Source: Salminus brasiliensis (Eukaryota; Chordata; Actinopteri; Characiformes; Bryconidae). From it: 64,000 nt of DNA. The notes beneath the pieces are model-generated. The model ran no database searches. It saw only the letters and a list, made by a program, of their open reading frames with translations, and was not told the origin of the DNA. Location of the stretch: assembly GCF_030463535.1 (NCBI RefSeq), contig NC_132878.1, forward strand, positions 93,222,507 to 93,286,506, given 5' to 3'. Positions 9,715 to 27,879 of this stretch are shown here, one piece after another; the stretch's first letter is position 1; each line of letters begins with the position of its first letter. A program made the translations under genes and the position numbers.

Positions 9715-11110
9715 CATGACGCTTCGTTGGCTACAAAAAGCTACATGCTGTGATGGAATTAATGCTAACAAAGAATAGTCCTTGTACATTTTGCACTTGA
9801 CCGTTAAAATACCCTCAACACAGGCCCAAGATGAAGGTCCAAGGTTTTGCCATTGCCCTTAGTGTCTCATGACCTAATCATAATGGAAAATCTGTGGATA
9901 GATCTTTAAAGAAAAATAAAGAAGAAAATGGCAACAGATTATAATATAAAGAATGTTGAAAACAAGGCTTGACCAAATTGAATATTTAAAATATCATTTT
10001 TTTGCCTAAAAAAGACATAAAAAAGACATAAAATTAAAAAATTATAGAACTAGTAATTGCATAAAATAAATTGCAAGAGATTATAATATGAAGAATGTTG
10101 AAAACAAGGCTTGTAATATTTAAAATAACAGTTTTTTTGCCAGTAGAAAAAAATTATCTCCATTTTTTTACATTTTTCACTTGTTGGCATAAATTCATAA
10201 TGAATAAACCAATAGAAAAGTGCAAAATGGCCCACAATTTCATATTTTAGGCCCAAGATGAAGACCCAAGGTTTTTGCCATTGCCCTCACGGTCTCACAA
10301 CCTAATCATAATGGAAAATCTGTGGACAGACCTCAAAAGAAAAATAAAAATAAAGAAAAGAATGGCAACAGATTATAATATGAAGAATGTTGAAAACAAG
10401 GCTTGACATAATTAAATATTATATATAAGTAATTATTATAAGTATATTATATATATAATATATATAAGTTTTTTTTGCCTATAGAAAAATATTATCACAT
10501 AAAAACTCAATTTTTCTCTTTTTAGCATAATTTCATAATGAATAAACCAATAGAAAAGTTCAAAATGACTCACAATTTCATATTTTACATTGACTTTCAC
10601 TTAAAGTTAAAGTTAAAGTTAAAGCCAATTTGGAGGTAATATTATTTTGAAGATTATGATTCTAATGCTCCATCTATGATGCCTGGGATCAAGGATCAAT
10701 TTTGTCCCATTGACACAAGGGACATTTCACAGGAACAATGAAGAATGAAGATTTGATTAAACACCAGCAAATTCTGGGATCAAGGAAAGAGGATGGTTTT
10801 TACAGCAGGATAAAGACCCTCAACACAGGCCCAAGATGAAGGCCCAAGGTTTTGCCATTGCCCTCACGGTCTCACAACCTAATCATAATGGAAAATCTGT
10901 GGATAGACCTCAAAAGAGCAGCGCATGCAAGACGGCCCAGGAATCTCACAGAACTGGAAACCTTGTGCAGAAAGAATGGGTGAAAAAAAACCCTGAACAA
11001 GAACTGCATGACTCTTCGTTGGCAACGAAAAGTTACATGCTGTCATGGAATTAACGCTGACACCCTTACAAAGACAAATTCTTGTACATCTTGTACTTGG
11101 CCAATAAAAG
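9715..11110 (+). repeat. Further scrambled copies of the family-E Tc1 tail
   Basis: Fragments of the same transposase C-terminal region recur at 9715-9935, 10250-10345 and 10700-11110, all plus strand (for example AATCTGTGGATAGACCTCAA and GACGCTTCGTTGGCTAC). They are separated by AT-rich filler at 9940-10250 and 10350-10700 that contains two tandem variants of an AATTGCAAGAGATTATAATA / CCAATAGAAAAG module. No gene is present. Confidence 0.7.
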
Positions 11111-11860
11111 ATTATGACTCTGATGCTCTACCTGGACTGAGTCATTTGTGACACCTGTAGCAAGAACAAATTCATATAAATCTCATCATTGAGAGATTAA
11201 GAGATTATAATGCTAATGCTCTACTCTGGGATTCAGTCATCTGTTTCTCCTGATAATGCACTTTGGAAGTGCTCGTTTTAAAGCGTTTTCTAATCGAGGC
11301 ACTGCTGTATCACCTGTGTTTGTCAAGTGCAGGCCTTTAGATATGAAAGTGCTTGAAATTGCTGGGTGAATTCCAGCACACAATGTCGCTGACTTTGTAA
11401 TGAAAGGCAATTATCTTAGCTAAGTAAACATACTTGTGTTCTGGGAGACTTCCAAACAGACACTGCAATGTACAGTTTCAGCGCCAGTCAAATCAGCACC
11501 ATGTGACAAAGGTGCAGCACAGTATGGCGAGATGAAAAGAGCAAAAAGCCGTCATTATTCTTTGCGGGCGGGAGCATGGGTGTAATCCAGTGCCACGTTG
11601 TCTTAGGCTTTTTGCCATTGTTGCTGTGTTTGTTGGGTCTAATCCTTTCGAGACATTCTTAATGCACTGTGCTCATTCCAGTTATGCTACACTCCCACTA
11701 GACAGTCTCTTGTGTTGGCACCCTGTCATTCCCCGCCATTGTTTGCCAGCGAAGGCCGCATTGTTTTGGTATTGATTTTGCTAAGGCTGGGTCACTTGAA
11801 AGTCATCAATAACATGCGAGAACGCCGCGTCAGAAGGCGTGAGCCGCAGCCGCTCATACA
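11110..11860. other. Sequence upstream of the CRISP gene
   Basis: No repeat family or ORF is recognised with confidence. Short ORFs near 11590-11775 have no recognisable domain. It holds the presumed proximal regulatory region of the downstream gene. Confidence 0.35.
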
Positions 11861-11861
11861 G

Positions 11862-11867
11862 TATAAG
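11862..11867 (+). promoter_or_regulatory. TATA box of the CRISP gene
   Basis: TATAAG inside GTATAAGAAGGGG lies ~30 bp upstream of a presumed start site near 11890. A short leader with a good splice donor (GAGCAG^GTATTG, donor at 11932) follows. Inference from position and motif. Confidence 0.55.
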
Positions 11868-11889
11868 AAGGGGAACAGCACAGCTCGAC

Positions 11890-11931
11890 TCCAACCGACA
11901 CCGACCCCACTTCTTCGACTCTTACGAGCAG
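11890..11931 (+). other. 5' noncoding exon of the CRISP gene (predicted)
   Basis: A CpG-containing leader downstream of the TATA box ends at a consensus donor after 11931. The matching acceptor is TTTCCAG at 14529, 20 bp before the start codon at 14550. The 5' end is uncertain. Confidence 0.5.
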
Positions 11932-14529
11932 GTATTGTTATTATTACTCATCTATGCATTACTCATTACTACTACAAATATTTAAAAAAACATTATGATA
12001 AGACTAGATAAACTTTATTGAGCCTGAAAATTAAAGAATTCTAATGGTTCATTTAATTGTACAGATTAAATGCAAACATGGGTGGACAAATGGTCAAATG
12101 ACACTTTATGATGATTGTTTTAGTGAAATATTAAACAAATCCTCAACAGTAAAAGCATTTGGATATAAAAATAGTCAGCATGTTTTAGACCATAATGTTT
12201 ATTTTTTTTCTAATTGAACATATTTAAAATAACAAGTTTTAAAATTAGCATGTCACTCATTTTAAATGGAATGGAAAAACTGAAAAATGGAAAATTAGAA
12301 ACCTGTAATTTGACCAGACTTTTGCAAAATGTTGGAAAGGAAGGGAAAAAAATAATATTCATATATATTAGTATATTGTAATTTACACTTCAAGTGATTT
12401 TTTGTAAATTTGTTTTGAAGGCTTTTTTTATTGGTCTATTTAACACGAAATTGTGAAACAATGTAAAACATTTTTCAAATTATGGCAAAAACGAAGAACT
12501 GCAAAAATAGAGATGATGATATATCTTGATAGAACAAACCCACAAAAAAATTAATAACTTTATAGATGAAGAAAAAGGACACTCTTAAATTTGATTATTA
12601 AGTATAGTTGTTAGTTACATGTTTTTTGCTCGTTTTTTAAACATTTCTTCTGTTTCTTTAAAAAAAAAAAAAAATCTCAATGGAAAGGTCAGCTAACATT
12701 TTCAAATTGTGTTAAAAAACATACAAGGCTTAGTGCACATACTGTAGGATTAGTGTAAAACAGTAAATCTGCTTGGTACAATGGCACATTATTGCACAAA
12801 CTCATACCATCACTCATATCAGTCATCGCTAGTGATCACAGTTTAATACATTTTCTCAGAACACACAGATAGCTTTGTGTAATATTAGTCTGTGCTGCTG
12901 GATAGCTATAGCTATAATATACATGACCTATTACTGTATGGTTATTACAGCTGCAACTATATTATTACTAAGAATGACATTAGAACTATTGCATTTGATA
13001 AATGTGCTGACAAGGCAAGAATACATACATTATTCAACTGAAAAAGAATGGCAAAAGCATTTTTATGTGATACTAGACTGTGGTGTTTATTTTTATTGGA
13101 CATTCACATTTATTTAGTATATCCTATGTTGTATAAGAAAATATAGAAATAGAAATGTACAGAAACCAAATAAGTAATACTGAATATTAAGTGATTTTAT
13201 CAGTGTTAGCTGAATTACTTTTTAATATCACCTCTACGTAAGCACATTAAAATTGGACTAAGCAGTATTGAACAAAACCCCGTAAAATTACAGAATTTAC
13301 AAACTTTTATGTGACACCAGGCCTGGGTGTTGGTGTTTCTATTGGGAATTTACATTTACTGAGTCTATGCAGCCTTATATATATCAGAAAATAAAGAAAG
13401 AATCAGACATAAAATGAAGAAATTATAGAACTAGTAATTGCATAAAATAAATTGCAAGAGATTATAATATGAAGAATGTTAAAAACAAGGCTTGACCAAT
13501 AGGAATATTTAAAATATTCTGCTTTAAAATATTTAATTATTTAATATTTAAAATAATTAGCTTTTGTTTTTGTTTTTATATATAGAAAAATAGTATCACA
13601 CAAAAACTATACATCTACACATCAACTATATATTTGTCACTTTTTAGCATAATTTCATAATGAATAAACCAATAGAAAAGTTCAAAATGGCTCACAATTT
13701 CATATTTTACATTGACTTCCACTTAAAGTTAAAAGTTAAAGTTAAAGCCAATCTGAAGGTCATTTTATTTTACACCACAGTGAGGATACATTGTTACATT
13801 ACTATCATTGGCCTTATCAGCTAATAACTGTATTATGGAAAGAAATCTATTGTGAACCCACTTTTAGCAAAAACAATGTTTGCAAAAATATTAGGCTTTG
13901 GCATTGGACATCTTTCTGACCTTTTATACAGCAAGATATCTGACACTGCTAATGGCTGCTAATTAGTATCTGACACTGAATCAGGGATATGATATTGTTA
14001 TTAGCCAAAGCTGCATAACTTATTAGTATCACCTCTAATTATGAATGCATTAGCATTACTGCAAGGGATTACACTGGATTACAGGGCAGGACATACAGTT
14101 AGGCAGGGCAAACAGTTAGGCGGGGCAAACAGTTAGGCATGGCAAACAGTTAATTATGGTGGCATTAGGCTGTGGCTGTGGAATTTCTTCTATTGGGTGT
14201 TTATTTTCATCTAATCCCTCCAGCTTTAATAGACCAAATCTATGGCAGTTAGAATTCTAATAGAATAGTCTTATTACTTACAGCTGAATTACTAACTGCA
14301 TTATCATAATCGCAGTGACTGCAGTTTGATGAATGTGCTGACGAGGCAAAAACACAACAATATTTAACAGAATTGGCTGAACATTGCGTTCGTCCTGTGT
14401 GACATTAGGAATGGATTTTGTCTCCCACTGTTATATGAAGAAAACTAAATAATTAATACTAATTATACCAACGTACATGGCACTTTGGCACTGACCCTTC
14501 TCTCTGCTTTGCTGGGACGATATTTCCAG
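11932..14529 (+). other. Intron 1 of the CRISP gene
   Basis: AT-rich, with no exon-like ORF. 13405-13765 duplicates the AT-rich module found at 10030-10250 and 10365-10640. 14085-14155 holds a short tandem of CAAACAGTTAGGC-type units. Confidence 0.5.
13405..13765 (+). repeat. Copy of an AT-rich module also present at 10.0-10.6 kb
   Basis: AATTATAGAACTAGTAATTG...GAGATTATAATATGAAGAATG is shared nearly base for base with 10035-10110. It is followed by AATGAATAAACCAATAG and AAAGTTAAAGTTAAAG as at 10540-10625. Confidence 0.8.
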
Positions 14530-14549
14530 GAGCTTGACCTTTCAGCAAA

Positions 14550-21770
<7,221 letters not shown>

Positions 21771-22990
21771 TGAGAACGGACCTGTGAGGAACGTCGCCAC
21801 GTGGTTTTTAGCTCATCTTTCTTCTTCAGTGCACTTTGAAGTGCCTTTTCCTATCACTTCTACAGCATGGCAGCCATCAGAACAGTTAAAGGACCACTTT
21901 GGCATTTTTCAACCCAGGCTCTATCAGGTGATTGGTGCAGGGAATTCGTTTGATATATTGAACCTGAGCTTCGTAAACCAACTAAACCTCTTGATCTAAA
22001 GGGGACTTATAATAGAAGCCAATGGGCAGCTGCTGGTGCGACCGTTCACTTGCATCTATTATGAGGGTTTTGAGCTAGACACTGATTAAAGAAGACATTT
22101 GGACAGTTGTTTAAGCACTTGCTGACTCACAACGCACCTGATTGACATCCAATGTAGGCCTGTTTTGAGTCAGCGCTTTTTTTCATTATCTTATCAACTG
22201 CAGGTAAACCCACCGCAATTATTTTCCATGGTGATCACCCACATGAGCTGGAAAATGCTGGAGCGCTCCTTTAAGATTCACTGTTACACTATAGAATCAT
22301 CAGTTGTGGGCATTTGCCCGACCTCATATAATAGGCCTACCTCAGTCTCTTTTTCAGATATGCGTCCAGTTCTAACATGAACTCACAACACTCACAGCAC
22401 AACACAATTACATCAACACAAGGCCTGAGCTACTCTTAAATATCAGGTCCTCTAATTTCCAGTGGCTGGGCAAACTGTTGCATATTGCATAACCGGTCCC
22501 ACGCCACGTCTCTGGGGCCCACAGATGGCCCACATTCTGTGTTTTCAGTTCCAGCACAATCAGTATACATAATCAAGCCTCATTCACGGGAGCTGTAATT
22601 GAAGCAGGATGGAGGGATGGGAGAGTAGGACGACACAAACGCAAACTGAGCTTTTTCTGTTCCCCTGCAAGGACTTCACACACACACAAATACTCAGGGC
22701 ATGCAATTTAAATAGGTGCAATGTAATTATATACAGTACCCTTTTGTTCTCTCTCTAAAGCAGGGCAGGCTAGATGACTTTGGAAGTGGGGTAGAGCTAT
22801 GTACTGTAATGCAGCAGGCTACCAGCAGATGTCTCTGTTGTATAACATTTCAGTAGCATGAGGCTGAATGGCTGGTGCTCACTTGTATCATGTATACTCG
22901 TCTTTTTTCTTTCCCTTTCCCCAAGTTATGATGTTAGCTTCATCGACTTCTCATTATTAATGTTATTAATAAAGACAGCACATTAAAAAT
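21771..22990 (+). other. Presumed 3' UTR of the CRISP gene
   Basis: No ORF of interest. The first canonical AATAAA after the stop codon is at 22968-22973, so a ~1.2-kb 3' UTR is possible. 21840-22330 includes a repeat-like block. The true polyadenylation site may be elsewhere. Confidence 0.35.
22968..22973 (+). terminator. Candidate polyadenylation signal (AATAAA)
   Basis: First AATAAA hexamer downstream of the CRISP stop codon. Position-only evidence. Confidence 0.35.
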
Positions 22991-22999
22991 GAAACGTTG

Positions 23000-23410
23000 T
23001 ACATGTGATTCATCTACAAGCAACCAACTTTGGTCCTTTCCACAACCCAGCACAGGGTCACTAGACAACAGGGCACATATTGGGGTGACTTCTTGAACCC
23101 TGGGTTTATTATTATTAGTAGTACTCAAATAGAATTGATCTTGTGTGAGTTTATTTCAAAACTGATATGTTTACAGCACTGTGGAGACGTTTCAGGCACC
23201 TAAACACATTATTATAAAGCATTTTCATCAGCAATAAGTGATTTTGTTTTACTGTAGAAGCTCCAGATCTCATTATAACAGATGCAGGGAAACATAAATC
23301 CAGTAAAAAGGAGCAAGAGCTTCTGATTCTGAAGAAAGTAGTGAGATCTTGTGAGCTAGTCAGAGCTTCCAGGTTTCTCCTGGACACCCCCAGTCCAGCC
23401 AGCACTGTGT

Positions 23411-23479
<69 letters not shown>

Positions 23480-24450
23480 TTTACTTGATATGAACTAAAC
23501 AAAAAATATATATAAATATATATGCACACACATTTACTTTATATAAATTATACTATTTCAAATAAAAATTCATTAAAACAGTTAAACTGTCCAGCAAGCA
23601 CAATCTCATAATGAGAAACAGATGCACCGATTACATTTAAGACAAATTTAAGATACTTTAAGTACATTTATGGTGATTTCTGTTGTAATTGGTTGATTTT
23701 AAGACATACAATTCACTAATTGCTGCCCAATGAAAACCACATATCTCCATTTTTGTGTGTGTTTGAACCCTGTCGCTGCTCTGAACACTGTGTATATAAT
23801 TCTGGATGAATGGACCAATAGAAAAGTCACCATTTGGGAGATACATGTTTTTCATTGGACAGCGTTGATATAAAGTATGTCATTCTGGCAGACAGCAATA
23901 AACGTGTTATAGAGATTTAGGCTTAAAGTAGTTAAACTAACCCAGCATCACATCGGCATGAATGACCCCACAGCCCTGTTCATCAGAGTTACTTAAATTG
24001 TTGCTGTCATGCAAAACGTTTCACTTTTTGACATAATGAGAACATAATGACTGCTCCAAAACTGGAGCAAAATCTTGGACTTGGGATAAAATGTTTTTAC
24101 ATTGACTTTTATTGAAAGCTCAGAAGATTTCCCCCTTCTTCTGTAAATCTACCATTTTAGAGATGCAAGGTTTTTGCAGCATTGGGTTGTTTTGAACTTC
24201 TTTATTGGGTTTTTGCTTATTTCTAAAGTTAACAAATTCATTATTTCTTAATAATTCCTATTTTCCTACTAAAAGCAGGTTGTTATGATTGATTCACCAG
24301 TCATACTGGTCAACGATGGACTGTTCAATTCACTAAAAATCTTACCACACATACAGTACCCTGGCACACTGAATTCAGATGGTAAAGAGGAGATGGCAAA
24401 GCACACATGAAGCTTTTAACACTCTGAAACAGCACCGTATCCAGAGTAAT
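23000..24450. other. Intergenic repeat-rich stretch
   Basis: (TA)n then (CA)n at 23413-23479. A dispersed fish repeat at 23640-23880 contains AATGGACCAATAGAAAAGTC and TACATGTTTTTCATTGGACA. The latter block recurs at 39880-39905. No gene was seen. Confidence 0.5.
23413..23479. repeat. (TA)n(CA)n microsatellite
   Basis: About 27 TA units followed by six CA units. Confidence 0.96.
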
Positions 24451-24454
24451 GTAC

Positions 24455-24900
24455 CAAACACTGAGACATAAAGACTAGTCTAACCAAGTCTGTCTGATAA
24501 AACAGCCTGGAAAACAGCTTGGCCAGCTCAAGCTCATCGAGCTGGTCAAGCTGGTTGACTGGTTTAGCTCTTGACCAGCATAGGCCATGCCGGATTGAGT
24601 TAATGGTTTAGTATGATTTACTATGATCGGCCTGACTAAGCCAAACAACCACCATGAACTAGCTTGGCCATGCAGGTTGACCAGCATAACCAGCCTCGTC
24701 AAGCTCGTAAGCACACACTATGCTGCTCTAGGCCTGGTTAACCAGCTAGCTAACCAGAGTAGGTCATTTTTCGCCTTGATGACCAGCTGTTCAACCACCT
24801 TGACCACCTTGTTTGTTTCAGCTGGTAAAGAAAAGATGTCCAAAGCACACATGAAGCAATTTACACTCACAAACAGCACCTTATCCTTATCCAGAGTCCT
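24455..24900. repeat. Palindromic GACCAGC/GCTGGTC repeat
   Basis: Multiple alternating copies of GCTGGTC and GACCAGC (AGCTGGTCAAGCTGGTTGAC, GGTTGACCAGCATAACCAGC) form imperfect hairpins. The motif CACACATGAAGC...TTTA...ACTC occurs at both edges (24403 and 24845). This resembles a fold-back MITE. Confidence 0.65.
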
Positions 24901-25319
24901 TATCCACTAAGCAAGTCCAACCAAAATTGTTAGGTAGCTAACTAGCTAGGTTAATATCTCGGCGTATTACACAGATAATATTAATATCTACTTAAAATAC
25001 CTAATGCTGGGCTATAAATGGACACGTATCATAAAATGAGCTAAAACTACAAGTGACCCTCCTGCAAAACTGTGAAACCCAACATTACTACTTTATAGGA
25101 AGCTAGGGCCACAGTAGTTAGGGCCAGCTAGTTAGTCACACTTCAACATCGACTTACTTGAAATAAAATGTTTATTTTTATTGGTTTCACTTGATATCAA
25201 GCAGTAAAATGTTATATGTTTTATAAAGTTAATTCACTGGTTCCTGTGAGGCATGACTCAGAAGCAAAGCTGCCCAAAGCAAAGCTGTTTACCCCAAAGG
25301 TTCTCAAAGTGGGGTCCAT

Positions 25320-25815
25320 GGCTTACACTGGCATGCAAACAATTGGGCACCAGTGGTCAAATGTTCTGCTACTGTGAACATGTGAGTCAGTAGAAGATTA
25401 ACTGAGCTCCAAAAGGTGCACAGTTAAAGAAAAAGGGTGCAGATGTTTACCAAAAGAACATCTCTTCAGCTGTTAAGCATCAGGGTGGATCAGCCATGCT
25501 TTGGGCTTGCATTGCAGCCAGGGCCACAAGGAACATCTCACTGGTAGAGGGAAGAATATCCTCCATTAAAAACCAGTAAACTCTAGAAGATAAACCTCAA
25601 GAGAAGCAAGCTGAAGGTTTTCCCATGGCCAGACCTAAACATCATCACAAATCTGTGGACTGACCTCAAAAGAGCAAGACGACCCAAGAATCTCACAGCA
25701 TTAGAAGCCTTTTCAGGAAGAATAGACCCAAATCCTCCAAACAAGAACTCCAAAAAAAGACTCTTAGCTGCTACATACAAAGGGTGTTACAAGCTGTGAT
25801 ACTCACCAATGGGGT
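25320..25815 (+). pseudogene. Internally deleted family-E Tc1 copy
   Basis: Begins with a TIR-like TGGCATGCAAACAATTGGGCACC near 25329. Then follow transposase pieces (AGCATCAGGGTGGATCAGCC, the GGG-SMLW-like region), SLVEGRI, and the C-terminal LKRARRPKNLTALEAF-like block to ~25800. The first and second DNA-binding halves and part of the catalytic core are missing. Confidence 0.75.
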
Positions 25816-26019
25816 GTTACATCTTTATGCACGCTCGCTTACACCCTCACATAAACACACACACACACACATACACTGCCACAACCCTACAACTTCGGCC
25901 TACTTAAAGCCCCCCTCCGGTCTCAACACCCAAGTGTCCACAATGCCCTCTTTTATTGGGGGCATTGTGAATATGATCAGAATATGACCAGATAATGACC
26001 AGAATATGATCATCCTATT

Positions 26020-26360
26020 TAAATGTATCAGCTGTCAGTTAGATATCTAGTGTGCTTGCTTTTTTACTTGGGGTCATCTTTAGCTTGTAAGGTAGGCTGG
26101 TTTTAAATATACTTCTAACTAGATTCTGCTAACACTCTTGTCTTAAGGTTAACATAGAAGCTTGGTGCTACGAATAGTTCTATGGTCGCCTTATTGTATT
26201 GTGTTTAGCAATGTCTAAGCTTGGAGGTATCTTTTGTATTATTAGTCTATTCTAACTAGCTGAGGTTTTCTTGGGTAAATAGCAAAGCACTTTGTAAGTC
26301 GCTCTGGATAAGAGCGTCTGCTAAATGCCGTAAATGTAAATGTAAATGTAAATATAAATG
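26020..26360 (+). repeat. Dispersed fish repeat ending GTCGCTCTGGATAAGAGCGT
   Basis: The 3' end AAGTCGCTCTGGATAAGAGC-GTCTGCTAAATG is followed by TAAATG repeats, a very common fish retroposon tail. Related copies: 31800-32045 (plus) and 54545-54990 (minus, longer). Confidence 0.75.
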
Positions 26361-26754
26361 TAAATATCAGACTCAGTATTATTTGCTATTGAAGAGTATG
26401 AGTATCGCCCATCCCTAAATAGAATATACAAATAGAGGACAAATGAGATTGCATTTGATTAACTGCCAAAAGGAGCACAGTTAAAGATTCAATTTCTGTT
26501 TTCCCACTTTTCCTATTTATGTCTACCCCTCTTAAAGATTCTCTCAAAAAAAAATTATATATTATTTTATTTATTTAATAATTGCTCTTGAATCCTTGAA
26601 AAAAAACATTTTATTAATTAACCATGACTATAACTTTATAAAAATTGGCACAATTCATCGCAGAAGTCGCGAAATCACTTCGAAAAATAAAAATAAAAGC
26701 ATTAAGTCCATTACAACCATAAACTAAACGCTAAGCTGTCAGTCAAGCAGTCTT

Positions 26755-26900
26755 CGTGATTCTGATTGGTCGCGCCGAGTCAGGGCAGCCAATCCAGACT
26801 GCAAGGAAGGCAAAGAGGGCGGGATCTCGATTTCAAACTACAGGTATGGAAACAGAAATGAAAGAAAGTGAAAGCGGGTGAAAAGGACGCAGCGCTGAAT
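26755..26900. promoter_or_regulatory. Promoter-like patch with CCAAT boxes, GC box and ISRE-like motif
   Basis: A compact CpG-containing patch. It has ATTGG and CCAAT on opposite strands (~26764 and ~26791), GGGCGGGA (~26818) and a tandem GAAA array (26855-26875, GAAATGAAAGAAAGTGAAAG) resembling an interferon-stimulated response element. CAG^GTATGG near 26842 could be a splice donor. It may be an alternative upstream promoter of the gene at 30140 or of an unannotated transcript. Confidence 0.35.
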
Positions 26901-26904
26901 TCCG

Positions 26905-27589
26905 AGGTGGGCACAGATATAAACAACCGCTAAACCCTGGATTTATTTATTAAAAAAAAAAAAAAAAAGTCAAAATAACAGCTTAACCAGCGTTAGCTAA
27001 CGAGTTACCGTAGCTAGGCAACACTTGCGGGCAGCTACGCGCGTGCCAGACTGGTTTGTTTACTTATAGCGAGTGAGCTGAATTGGCTGAGTAGGTAAGC
27101 AGGTAAACAGGGACGGTAAGCAGGTCAATAGTGAGGTTTAACAGCCATATAAGCAGCTTAACTAATCGCGCTAAGTCAACAGGTAACACGTTAAAGGCTA
27201 CAGTGCCTCTAATATCACCTTTCTGTCCTGGATATCCTCAGTTTGGGTTAGTAGTGCGGGCTGATGTGGAGCGATAGGCTTTCTGTATGTGCCTAAGGGC
27301 TCCTAAACGGCTCCCTGGGCTTGAGCTAAGCTATCTAATGATCTTAGTGGAAGTTAAGAAACTTAACTAGTGCAGATTAACGTTAGCCAGCAAGCTAGCA
27401 CTGCTTAGGCTAACTGGACTTAGCTAGCTAGTTAGTGAGTCATGAGATGGCTATCTAATAAACCAGCTGGACATACTGACCGGAAGTGATGGACCTGGCT
27501 CAGTGGGTGTATCTATGTTATGCTATGCTGGCAGGTGTGTGTATGTGTATAGCTATGTGTGTATGTGTGCTGTCAGTTGTAGATAGGGA

Positions 27590-27590
<1 letters not shown>
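26905..27590. other. Intergenic stretch without recognisable gene
   Basis: An A-run lies at 26952-26968, and TAGCTAG/GCTAAC-rich sequence fills the rest. A 61-codon ORF at 27486 runs into the (CA)n array and has no recognisable domain. Confidence 0.4.

Positions 27591-27633
<43 letters not shown>
27591..27633. repeat. (CA)n microsatellite
   Basis: About 21 uninterrupted CA units. Confidence 0.97.
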
Positions 27634-27635
<2 letters not shown>

Positions 27636-27879
27636 GGAGTGTATTGTGTAAATGCTCGTTCATGTTACTAGTAAAAGTAGTTCTAGTAAACTTTAGGTTT
27701 GTTGGTTTTGGTCCTGTTTGTTAAATATTGTGTAAATAAGAGAATAAATCCTCTACAGGAAAAACAGCAGTGCAGCACATTTGAGATGCATTTATTTATT
27801 TACTGATTAAACAGTTTGGAAAATAATAAAACATAATATGTAATGTGCCACTGCTTTTACACTGCAGTACATTCCTACT

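Noticed and set aside
27486..27671. 61-codon ORF near the promoter-like patch as a first exon
   Set aside because: It runs through the (CA)n array; only the first 17 codons precede a possible donor and nothing supports translation.
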